A stretch of 64,000 nt of DNA from CADEFX01 sp963806735 (GTDB taxonomy: Bacteria > Pseudomonadota > Alphaproteobacteria > Rhizobiales > Hyphomicrobiaceae). Of this stretch, positions 34,892 through 44,292 are shown in pieces. The position numbers were made by a program, and so were the translations under genes. The stretch is from positions 186,001 to 250,000 of the forward strand of contig CAWEBE010000003.1 of NCBI GenBank assembly GCA_963806735.1. Reading direction: 5' to 3'. Within the stretch, counting starts at the first letter, position 1. Each line of letters starts with the position of its first letter. The notes under the pieces were generated by a model that searched no databases, was not told the DNA's origin, and worked only from the letters and a program-made list of their open reading frames with translations.

Positions 34892-36247
34892 ATGTCACAG
34901 CGCTATTTTGGGACCGACGGCATCCGCGGTCTCGCCAACAAGCATCCGATGACCTCGGAGGTGGCGCTGCGCGTCGGTATGGCCGCCGGTCGCGTTTTTT
35001 CGCGTAGCGGTGGTCACCGCCATCGAGTTGTGATCGGCAAGGACACGCGTCTCTCTGGCTACATGATCGAATCCGCCCTCATGTCGGGCTTTACGGCCGT
35101 CGGCATGGACGTTTTCCTGCTGGGTCCGATGCCCACGCCGGCCGTCGCCATGCTCACGCGCTCGTTGCGAGCTGACCTCGGCGTCATGATCTCGGCGTCA
35201 CACAATCCTTACGACGATAACGGCATCAAGTTCTTCGATCCCGAGGGCTACAAGCTCTCCGACGATACCGAGCAGGAGATCGAGCGCCTTATCGGGGCCG
35301 ACAGCGCGGAGTTGCTGGTCGCGGCCGACAGGATCGGCAGGGCGACGCGCGTGGAAAGTGCGCAGGAGCGCTACATCGAGTTCGCCAAGCGCACGCTGCC
35401 GAAGGATCTGCGCCTCGGCGGCCTGCGCATCGTCATCGATTGCGCCAACGGAGCCGCCTACAAGGTGGCGCCCGAGGCTTTGTGGGAGCTGGGGGCAGAG
35501 GTCGTCCGCATCGGCGTCGAGCCCAATGGCCGCAACATCAATCTCAAGTGCGGCTCGACGGCGCCCGAGGCGCTCTGCGAGAAAGTGCGCGAGGTGCGCG
35601 CCGACATCGGCATCGCGCTCGACGGCGACGCCGATCGTGTCGTCATCGTCGACGAGAAGGGACGCATCGTCGACGGCGATCAGCTGATGGCGCTGATCGC
35701 CGAGACGTGGAGCTCGAGCGGCCGTCTTGCCGGCGGCGGCGTAGTGGCGACCGTCATGTCCAATCTCGGCCTGGAGCGTTACTTGAGGAGTCTCGGCCTG
35801 TCGCTCGTGCGCACCGCGGTGGGTGACCGCCACGTGGTCGAGCACATGCGCAAGCACGGCTACAACGTCGGCGGCGAGCAGTCTGGCCACATCGTGTTGT
35901 CCGACTTCACCACCACGGGCGATGGGCTTGTGTCGGCCATGCAGGTGCTGGCCGCTGTGGTCTCGACCGGCAAGCCCGTAAGTCAGGTGTGCAGCCGCTT
36001 TGCTGCTCTGCCGCAGGTTCTCAAGAACGTGCGCTACGACAACGGCCAGCCGCTCGACGACGCGCGCGTGCGTATTGCGATCGAGGGTGCCAAGGCGCGG
36101 CTCGGGCAGACCGGGCGTGTCGTCATTCGCCCGTCGGGAACGGAGCCAGTCATCCGCGTGATGGCCGAGGGTGATGACGAGAGCTTGGTCTCTTCGGTGG
36201 TCGGCGAGATCGTCGCCGCCGTGCAGGAAGCGGCGCACGCCGCGTGA
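34892..36247 (+). CDS. glmM: Phosphoglucosamine mutase
   Basis: Encodes 451 residues from the ATG at 34892, with GAGAG 5 nt upstream; a GTG at 34880 in frame is a weaker alternative. The active-site Ser103 lies in MISASHNPYDDNG. The metal loop is DGDADRVVI, the sugar loop GGEQSGHIVL and the phosphate loop VIRPSGTEPVIRVM. It converts glucosamine 6-phosphate to the 1-phosphate for UDP-GlcNAc synthesis. In many bacteria it follows folP, as here. Confidence 0.97.
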   Translation: MSQRYFGTDGIRGLANKHPMTSEVALRVGMAAGRVFSRSGGHRHRVVIGKDTRLSGYMIESALMSGFTAVGMDVFLLGPMPTPAVAMLTRSLRADLGVMISASHNPYDDNGIKFFDPEGYKLSDDTEQEIERLIGADSAELLVAADRIGRATRVESAQERYIEFAKRTLPKDLRLGGLRIVIDCANGAAYKVAPEALWELGAEVVRIGVEPNGRNINLKCGSTAPEALCEKVREVRADIGIALDGDADRVVIVDEKGRIVDGDQLMALIAETWSSSGRLAGGGVVATVMSNLGLERYLRSLGLSLVRTAVGDRHVVEHMRKHGYNVGGEQSGHIVLSDFTTTGDGLVSAMQVLAAVVSTGKPVSQVCSRFAALPQVLKNVRYDNGQPLDDARVRIAIEGAKARLGQTGRVVIRPSGTEPVIRVMAEGDDESLVSSVVGEIVAAVQEAAHAA

Positions 36248-36672
36248 ATGCGGAGAGTCACGGTCTGCTCTCTTGCGCCGCAAATTGGTGCACCACTTAA
36301 ACTCTCTTTAAGCCTTCTGGTGCATATTCAATGACGGATTTGGCGTGTGCACGCGCGGGCCGATGTCGCTCCGATGTGCTGCATGCCCATAAGTTCGGGG
36401 GGTGGGGTTCGCTCTGCCTTCCCATGGGTTGAAGTTCCGGGCCGTCGCCCGCCGCAGTACCGGCCGATGCGAGATGAGCACGCGTGGGCGCCGGGTTCGG
36501 CCTAGTCGATCTCCTGGTTGTCTGTTGGCGTCACGCGCTATCTCGAGAAGCGCCCGGGAATCCATTCGCTGGCATCGGACCTTCGCGCCTTCGTCACATC
36601 GCGGCTGGCTGAGTTGCACGAGGCTTAGCGAGGAGCGTTCTGCGCACCTTGCTGCAAACAGGGGCGATAACG
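36248..36672. other. 425-bp intergenic region before the beta-barrel gene
   Basis: Contains a small palindrome CTTAAA-ctctc-TTTAAG near 36294-36311 after glmM, with GGTGCA copies on either side of it. No gene with family features is present: frames on both strands are compositional only. The promoter of the beta-barrel gene should be here. Confidence 0.5.
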
Positions 36673-37572
36673 ATGCGACGGATGCGTGCCGGCCTGCGGG
36701 CCGTTCTCCTCGTGCTGGCAACGGCGTCTCCTGCTGTCGCCGCCGATTTTGATCGCCCGGTCGCGCGCAGCTACCGCACGCCTGTGCCGGCACCGATCCC
36801 CGTTCCGGCACCGATCCCGGTGGCCGAGCATTTCAAATGGTACGTGCGCGCTGACTTCGGGTTGGGGCTTTCACTCTCACCGAACATCAGCGAGAGCGGG
36901 CTGCTTTACGGTGAAAGTGGGGGGCTCCCGCTGGGTGGTCCGCTCACGCCGTTCGGCATGAGCTCGGGTTGGTTCGATGACTCGAGCGTATTCGCCAGCG
37001 GCGGCGTTGGATTTGGCGCATATCTCACGCCCCGGCTGCGTGGCGACATTACGGTGGAGGCGCGCACGCCTGACAATCTGGATGCGAAGGGCTCGTACAG
37101 CTACGAACTGACAGCGACGCCCGGAACATTCGTCAATGGAACCGTGCGTGAGAGCGTCGATGTTCGCAACACCGTCGCGCTTGCCAACCTGTATTGGGAC
37201 CTGACCCAGCGCGGCGCAGGCGTCACACCATACGTCGGGGCGGGCATTGGCTTTGCCTATCGCAGCATCCAGCGCGACCATACGACCGCTGAAGAGCTTG
37301 ATGATGGCACGCCACCCAACACCGCCGGCCAAACCTTCGCCGGCAATAGCGAGAAACACGAGTTCGTCCCTGCCGCCGCCGTCATGGCCGGGCTCGCCTG
37401 GTCGCTGACGCCCGGCACGATCGTCGACATCAACTACCGTTTCACATGGATGGGCTCTGCCGAAACCACCACGAGCATATCCAACGGCACGGACACCTAC
37501 AGCAGCCAGCTCAAGATCGGCGACAGCTTCGATCATCAGCTGCGCGCCGGCCTGCGCTGGAACGTGTGGTAA
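36673..37572 (+). CDS. Outer-membrane beta-barrel (opacity/porin-like) protein
   Basis: Encodes 299 residues from the ATG at 36673. The signal peptide (MRRMRAGLRAVLLVLATASP) ends AVAADFD. A Pro-rich linker PVPAPIPVPAPIPVAEHF follows, then alternating amphipathic strands: WYVRADFGLGLSLS, FASGGVGFGAYLTPRLRGD, NTVALANLYWDL and the last strand DHQLRAGLRWNVW ending in an aromatic residue. This is the Omp25/Omp31-type or heat-resistant surface protein fold of Hyphomicrobiales. A terminator follows. Confidence 0.85.
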   Translation: MRRMRAGLRAVLLVLATASPAVAADFDRPVARSYRTPVPAPIPVPAPIPVAEHFKWYVRADFGLGLSLSPNISESGLLYGESGGLPLGGPLTPFGMSSGWFDDSSVFASGGVGFGAYLTPRLRGDITVEARTPDNLDAKGSYSYELTATPGTFVNGTVRESVDVRNTVALANLYWDLTQRGAGVTPYVGAGIGFAYRSIQRDHTTAEELDDGTPPNTAGQTFAGNSEKHEFVPAAAVMAGLAWSLTPGTIVDINYRFTWMGSAETTTSISNGTDTYSSQLKIGDSFDHQLRAGLRWNVW

Positions 37573-37610
37573 GCCCGGGGTTCAGTCGCGCGATTCTCGG
37601 GTTTCGACGG

Positions 37611-37639
37611 GGCGGGCTTTCACGGCCCGCCTCGTTTTT
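37611..37639 (+). terminator. Intrinsic terminator after the beta-barrel gene
   Basis: GGCGGGC (37611-37617) pairs with GCCCGCC (37625-37631), followed by TCGTTTTTG. It lies about 40 bp after the stop codon. Confidence 0.8.
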
Positions 37640-37660
37640 GTTTCGGCTCTTTTTTCCGTG

Positions 37661-37716
37661 CAATTCACGCCTCATGTGGAAGCGTCAAAGCTTCCATGTG
37701 AGCCGATCGCACTCTA
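37661..37716. repeat. Family C palindromic element (C3), single module
   Basis: CTCATGTGGAAGC (37671-37683) pairs along 13 positions (two G-U) with GCTTCCATGTGAG (37690-37702), and GATCGCACTCTA closes the right end. It matches the C modules at 41868 and 42642 in reverse. Read on the minus strand, its terminal TAG (37716-37714) is the stop codon of the small membrane protein. Confidence 0.8.
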
Positions 37717-37869
37717 CAGCGCGTCGCTGTCTTCGAAGGCTTTCCGCCAAGATTTGAGGAATGTCCACAGCAACACGGCATTGGCGACGCCGACAATCAC
37801 GTAGAGGGCGAGCAGGGCGGCAACAACCGAGAGCCCGATCGCCCCGAGCGGTACTGTGACCATGGCCAT
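37714..37869 (-). CDS. Small membrane protein, unknown function
   Basis: Encodes 51 residues from the ATG at 37869 (GGGAGC upstream). One long hydrophobic helix (LSVVAALLALYVIVGVANAV) ends in a short charged tail LKSWRKAFEDSDAL. No family is recognised. It diverges from serC with about 200 bp between them. The TAG stop is the end of repeat C3. Confidence 0.55.
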   Translation of the reverse strand: MAMVTVPLGAIGLSVVAALLALYVIVGVANAVLLWTFLKSWRKAFEDSDAL

Positions 37870-38068
37870 GCTCCCACAAACAAGGCCGCCCCGCCTGCGC
37901 ACACGCATTTCCGGGCGGAGAGCGCTTATCTATGCGTGTACAATATCATTTTTTGCAATCTAAAGATGCATATTGTTCGTGATTTGACTTGAGATGACTC
38001 CATCCCTATCCCCAGCGGCGGGACACCTCCCCCCAACGGGAGGCTTCTATCTGGAAGGATAGGCAGAC

Positions 38069-39244
38069 ATGACCGCAGTGACGAAGCCGGCCCGGCGGCC
38101 GGCGAACCCTCGTTTTTCCTCCGGCCCCTGCGCCAAGCGCCCCGGCTGGTCCCTGCAAAATCTCGAAAAAGCGTTTCTTGGCCGCTCGCACAGAGCGAAG
38201 GAAGGCAAGGCACGCCTGAAGCTCGCTATCGAGCGCACGAAGGCGCTGCTGGGCCTGCCCGCAGGCTATCACTGTGCCGTCGTGCCGGCCTCCGACACCG
38301 GGGCTTTCGAGATGGCCATGTGGACCATGCTCGGCGCCCGCGGCGTCGATGCGCTGGCTTGGGAAAGCTTCGGTAAGGGCTGGATCACGGACGTCACCAA
38401 GCAGCTCAAGCTCGAGGATGCGCGTCTCATCGAAGCCGAGTACGGCCGTCTGCCCGACCTCACACAGGTAGATTTCACGCGCGATGTGCTCTTCACAGCC
38501 AACGGCACCACGTCCGGCGTGCGCGTCCCCAATTACGATTGGATCCCGGCAGATCGACAGGGACTGACCTTCGCCGATGCCACCTCGGCGGTATTCGCGC
38601 AGCCGATCGATTGGTCGAAGATCGATGTGCTGACCTTCTCCTGGCAGAAGGTGCTCGGCGGTGAGGCCGCGCACGGCATGCTGATTTTGTCGCCGCGCGC
38701 GGTGGCGCGCCTGGAGAGCTACACACCGGCTTGGCCTCTGCCCAAGATCTTCCGCCTCACCAAGGGCGGCAAGTTCATGAAAGAAGTGTTCGAGGGCGAG
38801 ACCATCAACACGCCGTCCATGCTGGCGCTCGAGGACTATCTCGATGCGCTCAGGTGGGCGGAGTCGATCGGCGGCCTCGAGACGCTGTTCGCGCGCGCGA
38901 CTGCCAACGCCAAGGTGCTGTACGACTGGGTGTCGCGCACGCCGTGGATCGAAAGCCTCGCCGCTGATCCGGCAACGCGTTCCAACACGTCGGTCTGTCT
39001 CACCGTCGTCGATCCGGCCGTGAGCCGCTTGTCGACGGAGGCGCAGTACGCCTTCATCAAGCAGCTCGCCGCCATTCTCGATGCCGAGGATGTGGCCAAG
39101 GACATCGCCGGACATCGCGATGCCCCGCCGGGCCTGCGCATCTGGTGCGGCGCCACGGTCGAGAAGGCAGATCTCGAGGCGCTGACCCCATGGCTCGATT
39201 GGGCGTTCGGCGAAGTCAAAGCCGGCCTCGCCAAGGCTGCCTAG
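38069..39244 (+). CDS. serC: Phosphoserine aminotransferase
   Basis: Encodes 391 residues, the size of the alphaproteobacterial SerC subtype. Motifs include NPRFSSGPCAKRPGW at the start, TLFTANGTTSG-like VLFTANGTTSGVRVPN and the PLP Lys in FSWQKVLGGEAAHG. It makes phosphoserine from phosphohydroxypyruvate. serA follows after 100 bp, and the two probably form one unit. GGAAGGATAGG is the ribosome-binding region. Confidence 0.95.
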   Translation: MTAVTKPARRPANPRFSSGPCAKRPGWSLQNLEKAFLGRSHRAKEGKARLKLAIERTKALLGLPAGYHCAVVPASDTGAFEMAMWTMLGARGVDALAWESFGKGWITDVTKQLKLEDARLIEAEYGRLPDLTQVDFTRDVLFTANGTTSGVRVPNYDWIPADRQGLTFADATSAVFAQPIDWSKIDVLTFSWQKVLGGEAAHGMLILSPRAVARLESYTPAWPLPKIFRLTKGGKFMKEVFEGETINTPSMLALEDYLDALRWAESIGGLETLFARATANAKVLYDWVSRTPWIESLAADPATRSNTSVCLTVVDPAVSRLSTEAQYAFIKQLAAILDAEDVAKDIAGHRDAPPGLRIWCGATVEKADLEALTPWLDWAFGEVKAGLAKAA

Positions 39245-39344
39245 CGCCCGGAGCGCAACGACCATTATCTAATTTCGTCATCCCTTGAGCAGCGCGCGCC
39301 ATGTGCGAGCTGCTCCGGATCGCAAGCACATAGGATCTCCCAGC

Positions 39345-40925
39345 ATGGCTCCCCGTGTTCTCATCTCCGATGATCTATCGCCCGCCGCAGTCGACATCTT
39401 CAAGGACCGCGGCATCACGACCGACGTGAAGGTGGGTCTGTCCAAGGACGAGCTCGAGAAGCTGATCAAGGATTACGACGGCCTCGCCGTGCGCTCGGCC
39501 ACCAAGGTCACGAGCAAGGTTATCGAAGCCGCCAAGAAGCTGCGGGTCGTTGGACGCGCCGGGATCGGCGTCGACAACATCGACGTCAAAGCCGCCACGG
39601 CCAAGGGCATCATCGTGATGAACACGCCGTTCGGTAATTCGATCACGACGGCAGAGCATGCGCTGTCGCTCATGATGGCGCTGGCCCGGCAGATCCCTGC
39701 AGCGGACGCATCCACTCAGGCCGGAAAATGGGAAAAATCCAAGTTCATGGGCGTCGAGCTTTCCGCCAAGACGCTCGGCATCATCGGCTGCGGCAACATC
39801 GGCTCCATCGTGGCGGACCGCGCTATCGGGCTCCGGATGAAGGTGATCGCCTTCGATCCGTTCCTGTCGCCGGAGCGCGCCGTCGAGATCGGCGTGGAGA
39901 AGGTCGAGCTCGACGATCTGCTGCGGCGCGCCGACTTTATAACCTTGCACACACCGCTGACCGACAAAACTCGCAACATCCTGGATGCGGGCGCGCTCAA
40001 GAAAACGAAGAAGGGTGTGCGCATCGTCAACTGCGCACGCGGCGGCCTGGTCGACGAAAAGGCATTGGTTGAGGCGCTGAAATCGGGGCATGTCGCTGGT
40101 GCCGCATTCGATGTCTTCGAGGTGGAGCCCGCCAAGGAGAGCGCGCTGTTCGGTCTGCCCAACGTCATCTGCACGCCGCACCTCGGCGCGGCGACCTCCG
40201 AGGCGCAAGAGAACGTAGCGTTGCAGGTTGCCGAGCAGATGTCCGACTATCTGCTCAAGGGCGCGATCTCGAACGCCATCAATTTTCCCAGCATTACGGC
40301 CGAGGAGGCGCCGCGGCTCTCGCCGTACGTGAAGCTCGCGGACCAACTGGGCAGCTTCGCGGGCCAGCTGACGGAAACCAGCATCAAGGGTCTGAGGTTC
40401 GAGTACTCCGGCATCGTGGCGGAGCTGAACACCAAGCCGCTGACGGCTGCGGCAATAGCGGGCGTCCTGCGCCCGCTGCTGTCCGACGTGAACATGGTCT
40501 CGGCTGCCATGCTGGCCAAGGAGCGCGGCATCGCGGTCGAGGAAGTGACGCGCACGCAGGAGGGCGCGTTCGAGAGCTACATCCGTCTCACGGTCCGCAC
40601 TGACAAATATGACCGCTCCATAGCAGGCACGGTGTTTTCCGACGGGCGCCCGCGTATCATCCAGGTGCGCGACATCGACATGGAATTCGAGCTGGCGTCG
40701 CATATGCTGTTCATCCGCAATGCCGACAAACCGGGCTTCATCGGCCGTTTCGGCACCGTGATGGGCGAGGCCGGCGTCAACATCGCCACGCTGAACCTCG
40801 GTCGCGACAAGCCGGGTGGCGACGCCATCTGCATGGTCGCGGTGGATGAGCCCGTGTCGGAAGAGGTGATGGCCAAGATCAGGGCGCTGCCGCAGGTCGT
40901 GCGCGTCAACCGGCTGGCGTTTTAG
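39345..40925 (+). CDS. serA: D-3-phosphoglycerate dehydrogenase
   Basis: Encodes 526 residues from the ATG at 39345. The NAD domain has LGIIGCGNIGSIVADRA, the catalytic loop VNCARGGLVDEKAL and His in TPHLGAATSEAQ. An intervening domain (about 320-450) and a C-terminal ACT domain (FIRNADKPGFIGRFG) follow; the ACT domain binds serine for feedback inhibition. It catalyses the first step of serine synthesis. It ends with a 4-bp overlap with the convergent EamA gene. Confidence 0.96.
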   Translation: MAPRVLISDDLSPAAVDIFKDRGITTDVKVGLSKDELEKLIKDYDGLAVRSATKVTSKVIEAAKKLRVVGRAGIGVDNIDVKAATAKGIIVMNTPFGNSITTAEHALSLMMALARQIPAADASTQAGKWEKSKFMGVELSAKTLGIIGCGNIGSIVADRAIGLRMKVIAFDPFLSPERAVEIGVEKVELDDLLRRADFITLHTPLTDKTRNILDAGALKKTKKGVRIVNCARGGLVDEKALVEALKSGHVAGAAFDVFEVEPAKESALFGLPNVICTPHLGAATSEAQENVALQVAEQMSDYLLKGAISNAINFPSITAEEAPRLSPYVKLADQLGSFAGQLTETSIKGLRFEYSGIVAELNTKPLTAAAIAGVLRPLLSDVNMVSAAMLAKERGIAVEEVTRTQEGAFESYIRLTVRTDKYDRSIAGTVFSDGRPRIIQVRDIDMEFELASHMLFIRNADKPGFIGRFGTVMGEAGVNIATLNLGRDKPGGDAICMVAVDEPVSEEVMAKIRALPQVVRVNRLAF

Positions 40926-41827
40926 CTCCTTGCTGGACGCGATGCGAGCCAGATCCCAAGCAGGATAAGCGCAAATCCGACGCCGTGATGCAGGGCTGGT
41001 GTTTCGCCGAGGAAGGCGAAGGCCAGCACGGCGCCGAACACCGGTACCAGGTGTGTGAAGACGCCAGCCCGGCTGCCGCCGATGAGCTCCACGCTGCGAT
41101 TGTAGAAGGTGTAGGCGATAACGCTCGGAAAGATGCCGGCGTAGAGGATCGCCAAGAGCGCAAACAGGCTCGGTCGGGGTGGATAGCTGACCATCGCCTC
41201 GATGGCGACCAGCGGCATGTTGGCGATCGCCGCGGCTGCGAAGGTCGTGGCGGCAAAGCTCAGCGGCGCGATCGGCGGGCGCTTGCGCAGGAATGCGGTG
41301 TAGACGCCCCACGAGGCCATGCCGAGCATGATGAGGAGATCGCCGCGGTTGAAGGCAAAACCGGCAAGTGCTCCGAGGTCTCCAGCGAGAACGACGGCGA
41401 GCACGCCGGCGATGGACACGACAATGCCGAGCACCTGCAGCAGCGTGACGCGGTCGCCGAAAATGAGAAAGCAGAACAGCACGATGAAGACCGGTGCGCT
41501 CGAGTTGAGAATGAGCGCGTTCATCGCCGTCGTGTAGTTGAGCCCGATGTAGGACAAAGTATTGATGGCGCCGCCGCCGACAATCCCGAGGAAAGCCAGG
41601 AAGCCGAGATTGGCGCGTACGACGGGCCAATCGTTTTTAAGCGAGCGCCAGGCCAGCGGCAGGATGAAGAGGGTGGCCAGAACCCAGCGCAGGCAGCCGA
41701 GCAGGATCGGCGGCACTTCACCTGCCGCAGCACGCCCCACGATCTGATTGCCTGCCCAGAACAACGAGACGAGCGACAGCAGCAGAAAGGCGTTGGCGTA
41801 GGCCGCGCGGCCCAGACGCGTGAGCAT
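40922..41827 (-). CDS. EamA/DMT family transporter
   Basis: Encodes 301 residues with ten predicted membrane helices in two EamA halves (for example FLLLSLVSLFWAGNQIVGRAA at 15-35 and PVFIVLFCFLIFGDRVTLLQ). DMT transporters export amino acids or metabolites; the substrate cannot be told from sequence. Its position against serA is suggestive but no more. Upstream (higher coordinates) lies repeat C1/B2, which would be in or near its promoter region. Confidence 0.88.
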   Translation of the reverse strand: MLTRLGRAAYANAFLLLSLVSLFWAGNQIVGRAAAGEVPPILLGCLRWVLATLFILPLAWRSLKNDWPVVRANLGFLAFLGIVGGGAINTLSYIGLNYTTAMNALILNSSAPVFIVLFCFLIFGDRVTLLQVLGIVVSIAGVLAVVLAGDLGALAGFAFNRGDLLIMLGMASWGVYTAFLRKRPPIAPLSFAATTFAAAAIANMPLVAIEAMVSYPPRPSLFALLAILYAGIFPSVIAYTFYNRSVELIGGSRAGVFTHLVPVFGAVLAFAFLGETPALHHGVGFALILLGIWLASRPARS

Positions 41828-41867
41828 TGTCAGAAGGTCCAGTGAGGGGTTCTTGCTGGCTGATGCT

Positions 41868-42010
41868 TAGAGCGCGATCGTCTCATATGGAAGCACTGTC
41901 GCTTCCCTGTGGGGCGTGAAATCGCGCTCTTAAACTTGTAAGTGCAGAGCAGGATTCACGCTTCAGATGGATCGCGCAGGCGATTTCCATCTGAAACGAC
42001 CCTGCTGTAG
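41868..42010. repeat. Family C+B composite element (C1/B2)
   Basis: Module C (41868 to about 41934) starts TAGAGCGCGATCGTCTCATA and returns to GCGCTCTTA. A 13-bp linker (aacttgtaagtgc) follows. Module B starts AGAGCAGGATTCACGCTTCA and ends CCTGCTGTAG at 42010. It has the same plan as 42642-42782 with about 80% identity by eye. It lies between the starts of the EamA gene and the hypothetical gene at 42212. The 200 bp after it hold no recognisable gene. Confidence 0.88.
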
Positions 42011-42211
42011 GTGAACATCGCGCCGGGGTCAAAGGTGTGGGCGAATGCCATGTGGCAACCCTTTGTGATGTGTACCAAAAGTGGCGCGCCGGCCGGACGC
42101 ATGGCCTGGGCCGCAGTCGCGGGCTCCAGCGTTTCTCGGCCCACATGCCGCCCCGTTCGCGTGCATGATGCTGGAGCGCGGAGGTTTCGACGGCAGGGAG
42201 CGGGCAGGCCC

Positions 42212-42553
42212 ATGCGCAGGGTAATGGTGGTCTTGGGTCTCGTGCTGCTGCTGGCAGCTGCCGGCACTTTTGGCTATCGCTGGTTCCACGAGCCCGGAAG
42301 ATATGCCGGACGCCAGCACAATTCGCCGGGCGGCTGGCGTGGGGTCTCCGAGCCGCGGAGCGGGGGATGGCGCGACAACCGCTCCGAACCATCGTCCGGC
42401 CGGGGAGGCGGAGTGAGTGGTCTGCGCCTGTTCGAGATCGTGGTCGATCTCCTGAACATTGTGGTCGGTGTTGGCGGCATCTGGCTCGCCATCATTGGCG
42501 TACGCATGCAACGGGCCGCCAACCGCCGGACGCCCTTGCGCACCGACACCTGA
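42212..42553 (+). CDS. Hypothetical two-helix membrane protein
   Basis: Encodes 113 residues from the ATG at 42212. An N-terminal helix MVVLGLVLLLAAAGTFGYRW could be a signal anchor, followed by a Gly/Arg/Ser-rich stretch and a second helix LLNIVVGVGGIWLAIIGVRM. No family is recognised. It is flanked by two C/B composite elements, 200 bp before and 90 bp after. The frame is open upstream but only this start gives a sensible N-terminus. Confidence 0.5.
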   Translation: MRRVMVVLGLVLLLAAAGTFGYRWFHEPGRYAGRQHNSPGGWRGVSEPRSGGWRDNRSEPSSGRGGGVSGLRLFEIVVDLLNIVVGVGGIWLAIIGVRMQRAANRRTPLRTDT

Positions 42554-42641
42554 CGCCCAAATCGCACGGGAACCTTGCCGTTCCGGCTTGCGTCCCATCC
42601 TGCCTGGCATTAACCCGAAGTGGGCGCAGGACTTTGCGCGC

Positions 42642-42782
42642 CTAGAGCGCGATCGTCTCATATGGAAGCGCTGCCGCTTCCATATGAGGCGTAAATCGCA
42701 CTCTAAGCTTCAAAGCGTAGAGCAGCATTCACGCTCCAGATGGATCGCCCATGCAATTCCATCTGAAACGATCCTGCTCTAG
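42642..42782. repeat. Family C+B composite element (C2/B3)
   Basis: Begins CTAGAGCGCGATCGTCTCAT. Module C has a perfect 13-bp stem CTCATATGGAAGC (42657-42669) with its complement at 42676-42688. A 13-bp linker leads to module B, with CAGATGG/CCATCTG arms, ending ATCCTGCTCTAG at 42782. CTAG stands at both outer ends. It ends 14 bp before the purA ATG, so it forms the purA 5' leader or its promoter. Confidence 0.9.
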
Positions 42783-42796
42783 TGCGAGGATTCGCT

Positions 42797-44107
42797 ATGG
42801 CGAACGTGGTCGTGGTCGGAGCCCAATGGGGCGACGAAGGCAAGGGCAAGATCGTGGACTGGCTTTCGGAGCGCGCCGACATCGTCGTGCGCTTCCAAGG
42901 CGGTCACAATGCCGGCCATACCCTGGTCATCGACGGCATCACCTACAAGCTCGCGCTGTTGCCGTCGGGTGTGGTGCGTCCGGGCAAGCTCAGCGTCATC
43001 GGCAACGGCGTGGTGCTCGATCCCTGGCATCTCGTGAGCGAGATCGAGGGGCTGAAGAAGCAAGGCATCGACGTCGGTCCGCACAATCTGAAGATTGCGG
43101 AAAACGCCACGCTGATCCTGCCGCTGCACCGCGAGCTGGATCAGTTACGCGAGGCCTCCGCCGGCGGGCAGAAGATCGGCACCACCGGGCGCGGCATCGG
43201 CCCGGCCTACGAGGACAAGGTGGGCCGCCGTGCCATCCGCGTGCAGGACTTGAAGAACCTGCACAACCTCGGCCCGAAGGTCGACCGGCTGCTCGTGCAT
43301 CACAACGCGCTGCGTCGTGGGCTCGGCCAACCTGAGGTGGCCAAAGACGGACTGATCGCCGAGCTGACCACCATCGCGCCCAAAGTTCTGCCTTACATGG
43401 ATACGGTCTGGGCGCTGCTCGATCAGGAGCGTCGCGCCGGCAAGCGAATCCTGTTCGAGGGTGCACAAGGCGCGCTGCTCGATATCGATCACGGCACGTA
43501 TCCCTACGTCACCTCGTCCAACACGGTGGCGGCGCAGGCAGCGACGGGATCCGGCATAGGGCCGAGCAGCCTCAGCTATATTCTCGGGCTGGCGAAAGCC
43601 TATACGACGCGCGTCGGCTCAGGACCCTTCCCGACCGAGCTTCTCGACTCCAAAGGTGAGCCGGACGCCATCGGCCGCCTGTTGGGTGAGCGCGGCAAGG
43701 AGTTCGGCGTCAACACGGGACGCGCGCGCCGGTGCGGCTGGTTCGATGCTTGCCTTGTGCGCCAGGTCGTGCGCGTTTCCGGCATCAACGGCGTGGCGCT
43801 GACCAAGCTCGATATTCTCGATCCGCTGCCGGAAATCAAAGTGTGCACGGGGTATGAGCTGGACGGCGAGCGACTCGATCGCCTGCCGGCCGGGCAGAAC
43901 CAGCAGGCGCGCGTGAAGCCCGTCTACGAGACGCTCGAAGGCTGGAATGCCTCGACGGCCGGTGCGCGCTCCTGGGGCCAGCTTCCCGCGCAAGCGGTCA
44001 AGTATGTGAAGCGTATCGAGGAGCTGATCGAGTGTCCCGTCACGCTGCTGTCCACCAGCCCCGAGCGTGACGACACCATCCTGATGAAAGACCCGTTCGA
44101 GGATTGA
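42797..44107 (+). CDS. purA: Adenylosuccinate synthetase
   Basis: Encodes 436 residues from the ATG at 42797 (GCGAGGA upstream). GTP/IMP motifs are VVVGAQWGDEGKGKIVDWL, FQGGHNAGHTLVI, GTTGRGIGPAYEDKVGRRA and LFEGAQGALLDIDHGTYPYV. It converts IMP and Asp to adenylosuccinate in AMP synthesis. Repeats flank it on both sides: C2/B3 before it and A5 19 bp after its stop. Confidence 0.97.
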   Translation: MANVVVVGAQWGDEGKGKIVDWLSERADIVVRFQGGHNAGHTLVIDGITYKLALLPSGVVRPGKLSVIGNGVVLDPWHLVSEIEGLKKQGIDVGPHNLKIAENATLILPLHRELDQLREASAGGQKIGTTGRGIGPAYEDKVGRRAIRVQDLKNLHNLGPKVDRLLVHHNALRRGLGQPEVAKDGLIAELTTIAPKVLPYMDTVWALLDQERRAGKRILFEGAQGALLDIDHGTYPYVTSSNTVAAQAATGSGIGPSSLSYILGLAKAYTTRVGSGPFPTELLDSKGEPDAIGRLLGERGKEFGVNTGRARRCGWFDACLVRQVVRVSGINGVALTKLDILDPLPEIKVCTGYELDGERLDRLPAGQNQQARVKPVYETLEGWNASTAGARSWGQLPAQAVKYVKRIEELIECPVTLLSTSPERDDTILMKDPFED

Positions 44108-44125
44108 GCGGCGCGGCCGCGGAGG

Positions 44126-44291
44126 CTAGTGTGATGATCGAGAAATTCGCCGGTGTTCGCGGCAGATCTCGGGAGCGAATTTCTCGATCTGAATCACACT
44201 AGAATCATTAACCTGCTAGTGTCCTTTTCGATCGCGAAGTTCGTTCAGTGCTCGCTGCAAGGTCCGGAGAACTTCGCGATCGGGACACTAG
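44126..44291. repeat. Family A composite palindromic element (A5)
   Basis: Module 2-type (CTAGTGTGATGATCGAGAAA to AATCACACTAG), the 13-bp linker aatcattaacctg, then module 1-type (CTAGTGTCCT to GGGACACTAG, with inner stem GATCGCGAAGTTC). The loops differ from A1 and A3 while the arms agree. It fills the gap from purA to the BtuF-like gene and ends one base before that gene's ATG. Confidence 0.92.
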
Positions 44292-44292
44292 C

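Noticed and set aside
39375..41630. 751-codon minus-strand open frame across serA
   Set aside because: It is the antisense of serA plus part of the EamA gene in another frame. High GC makes long false frames; it has no family features.
41868..42782. Possible CRISPR array from the two nearby repeats
   Set aside because: Only two copies 630 bp apart with internal palindromes and a gene between them; no regular spacers and no cas genes.
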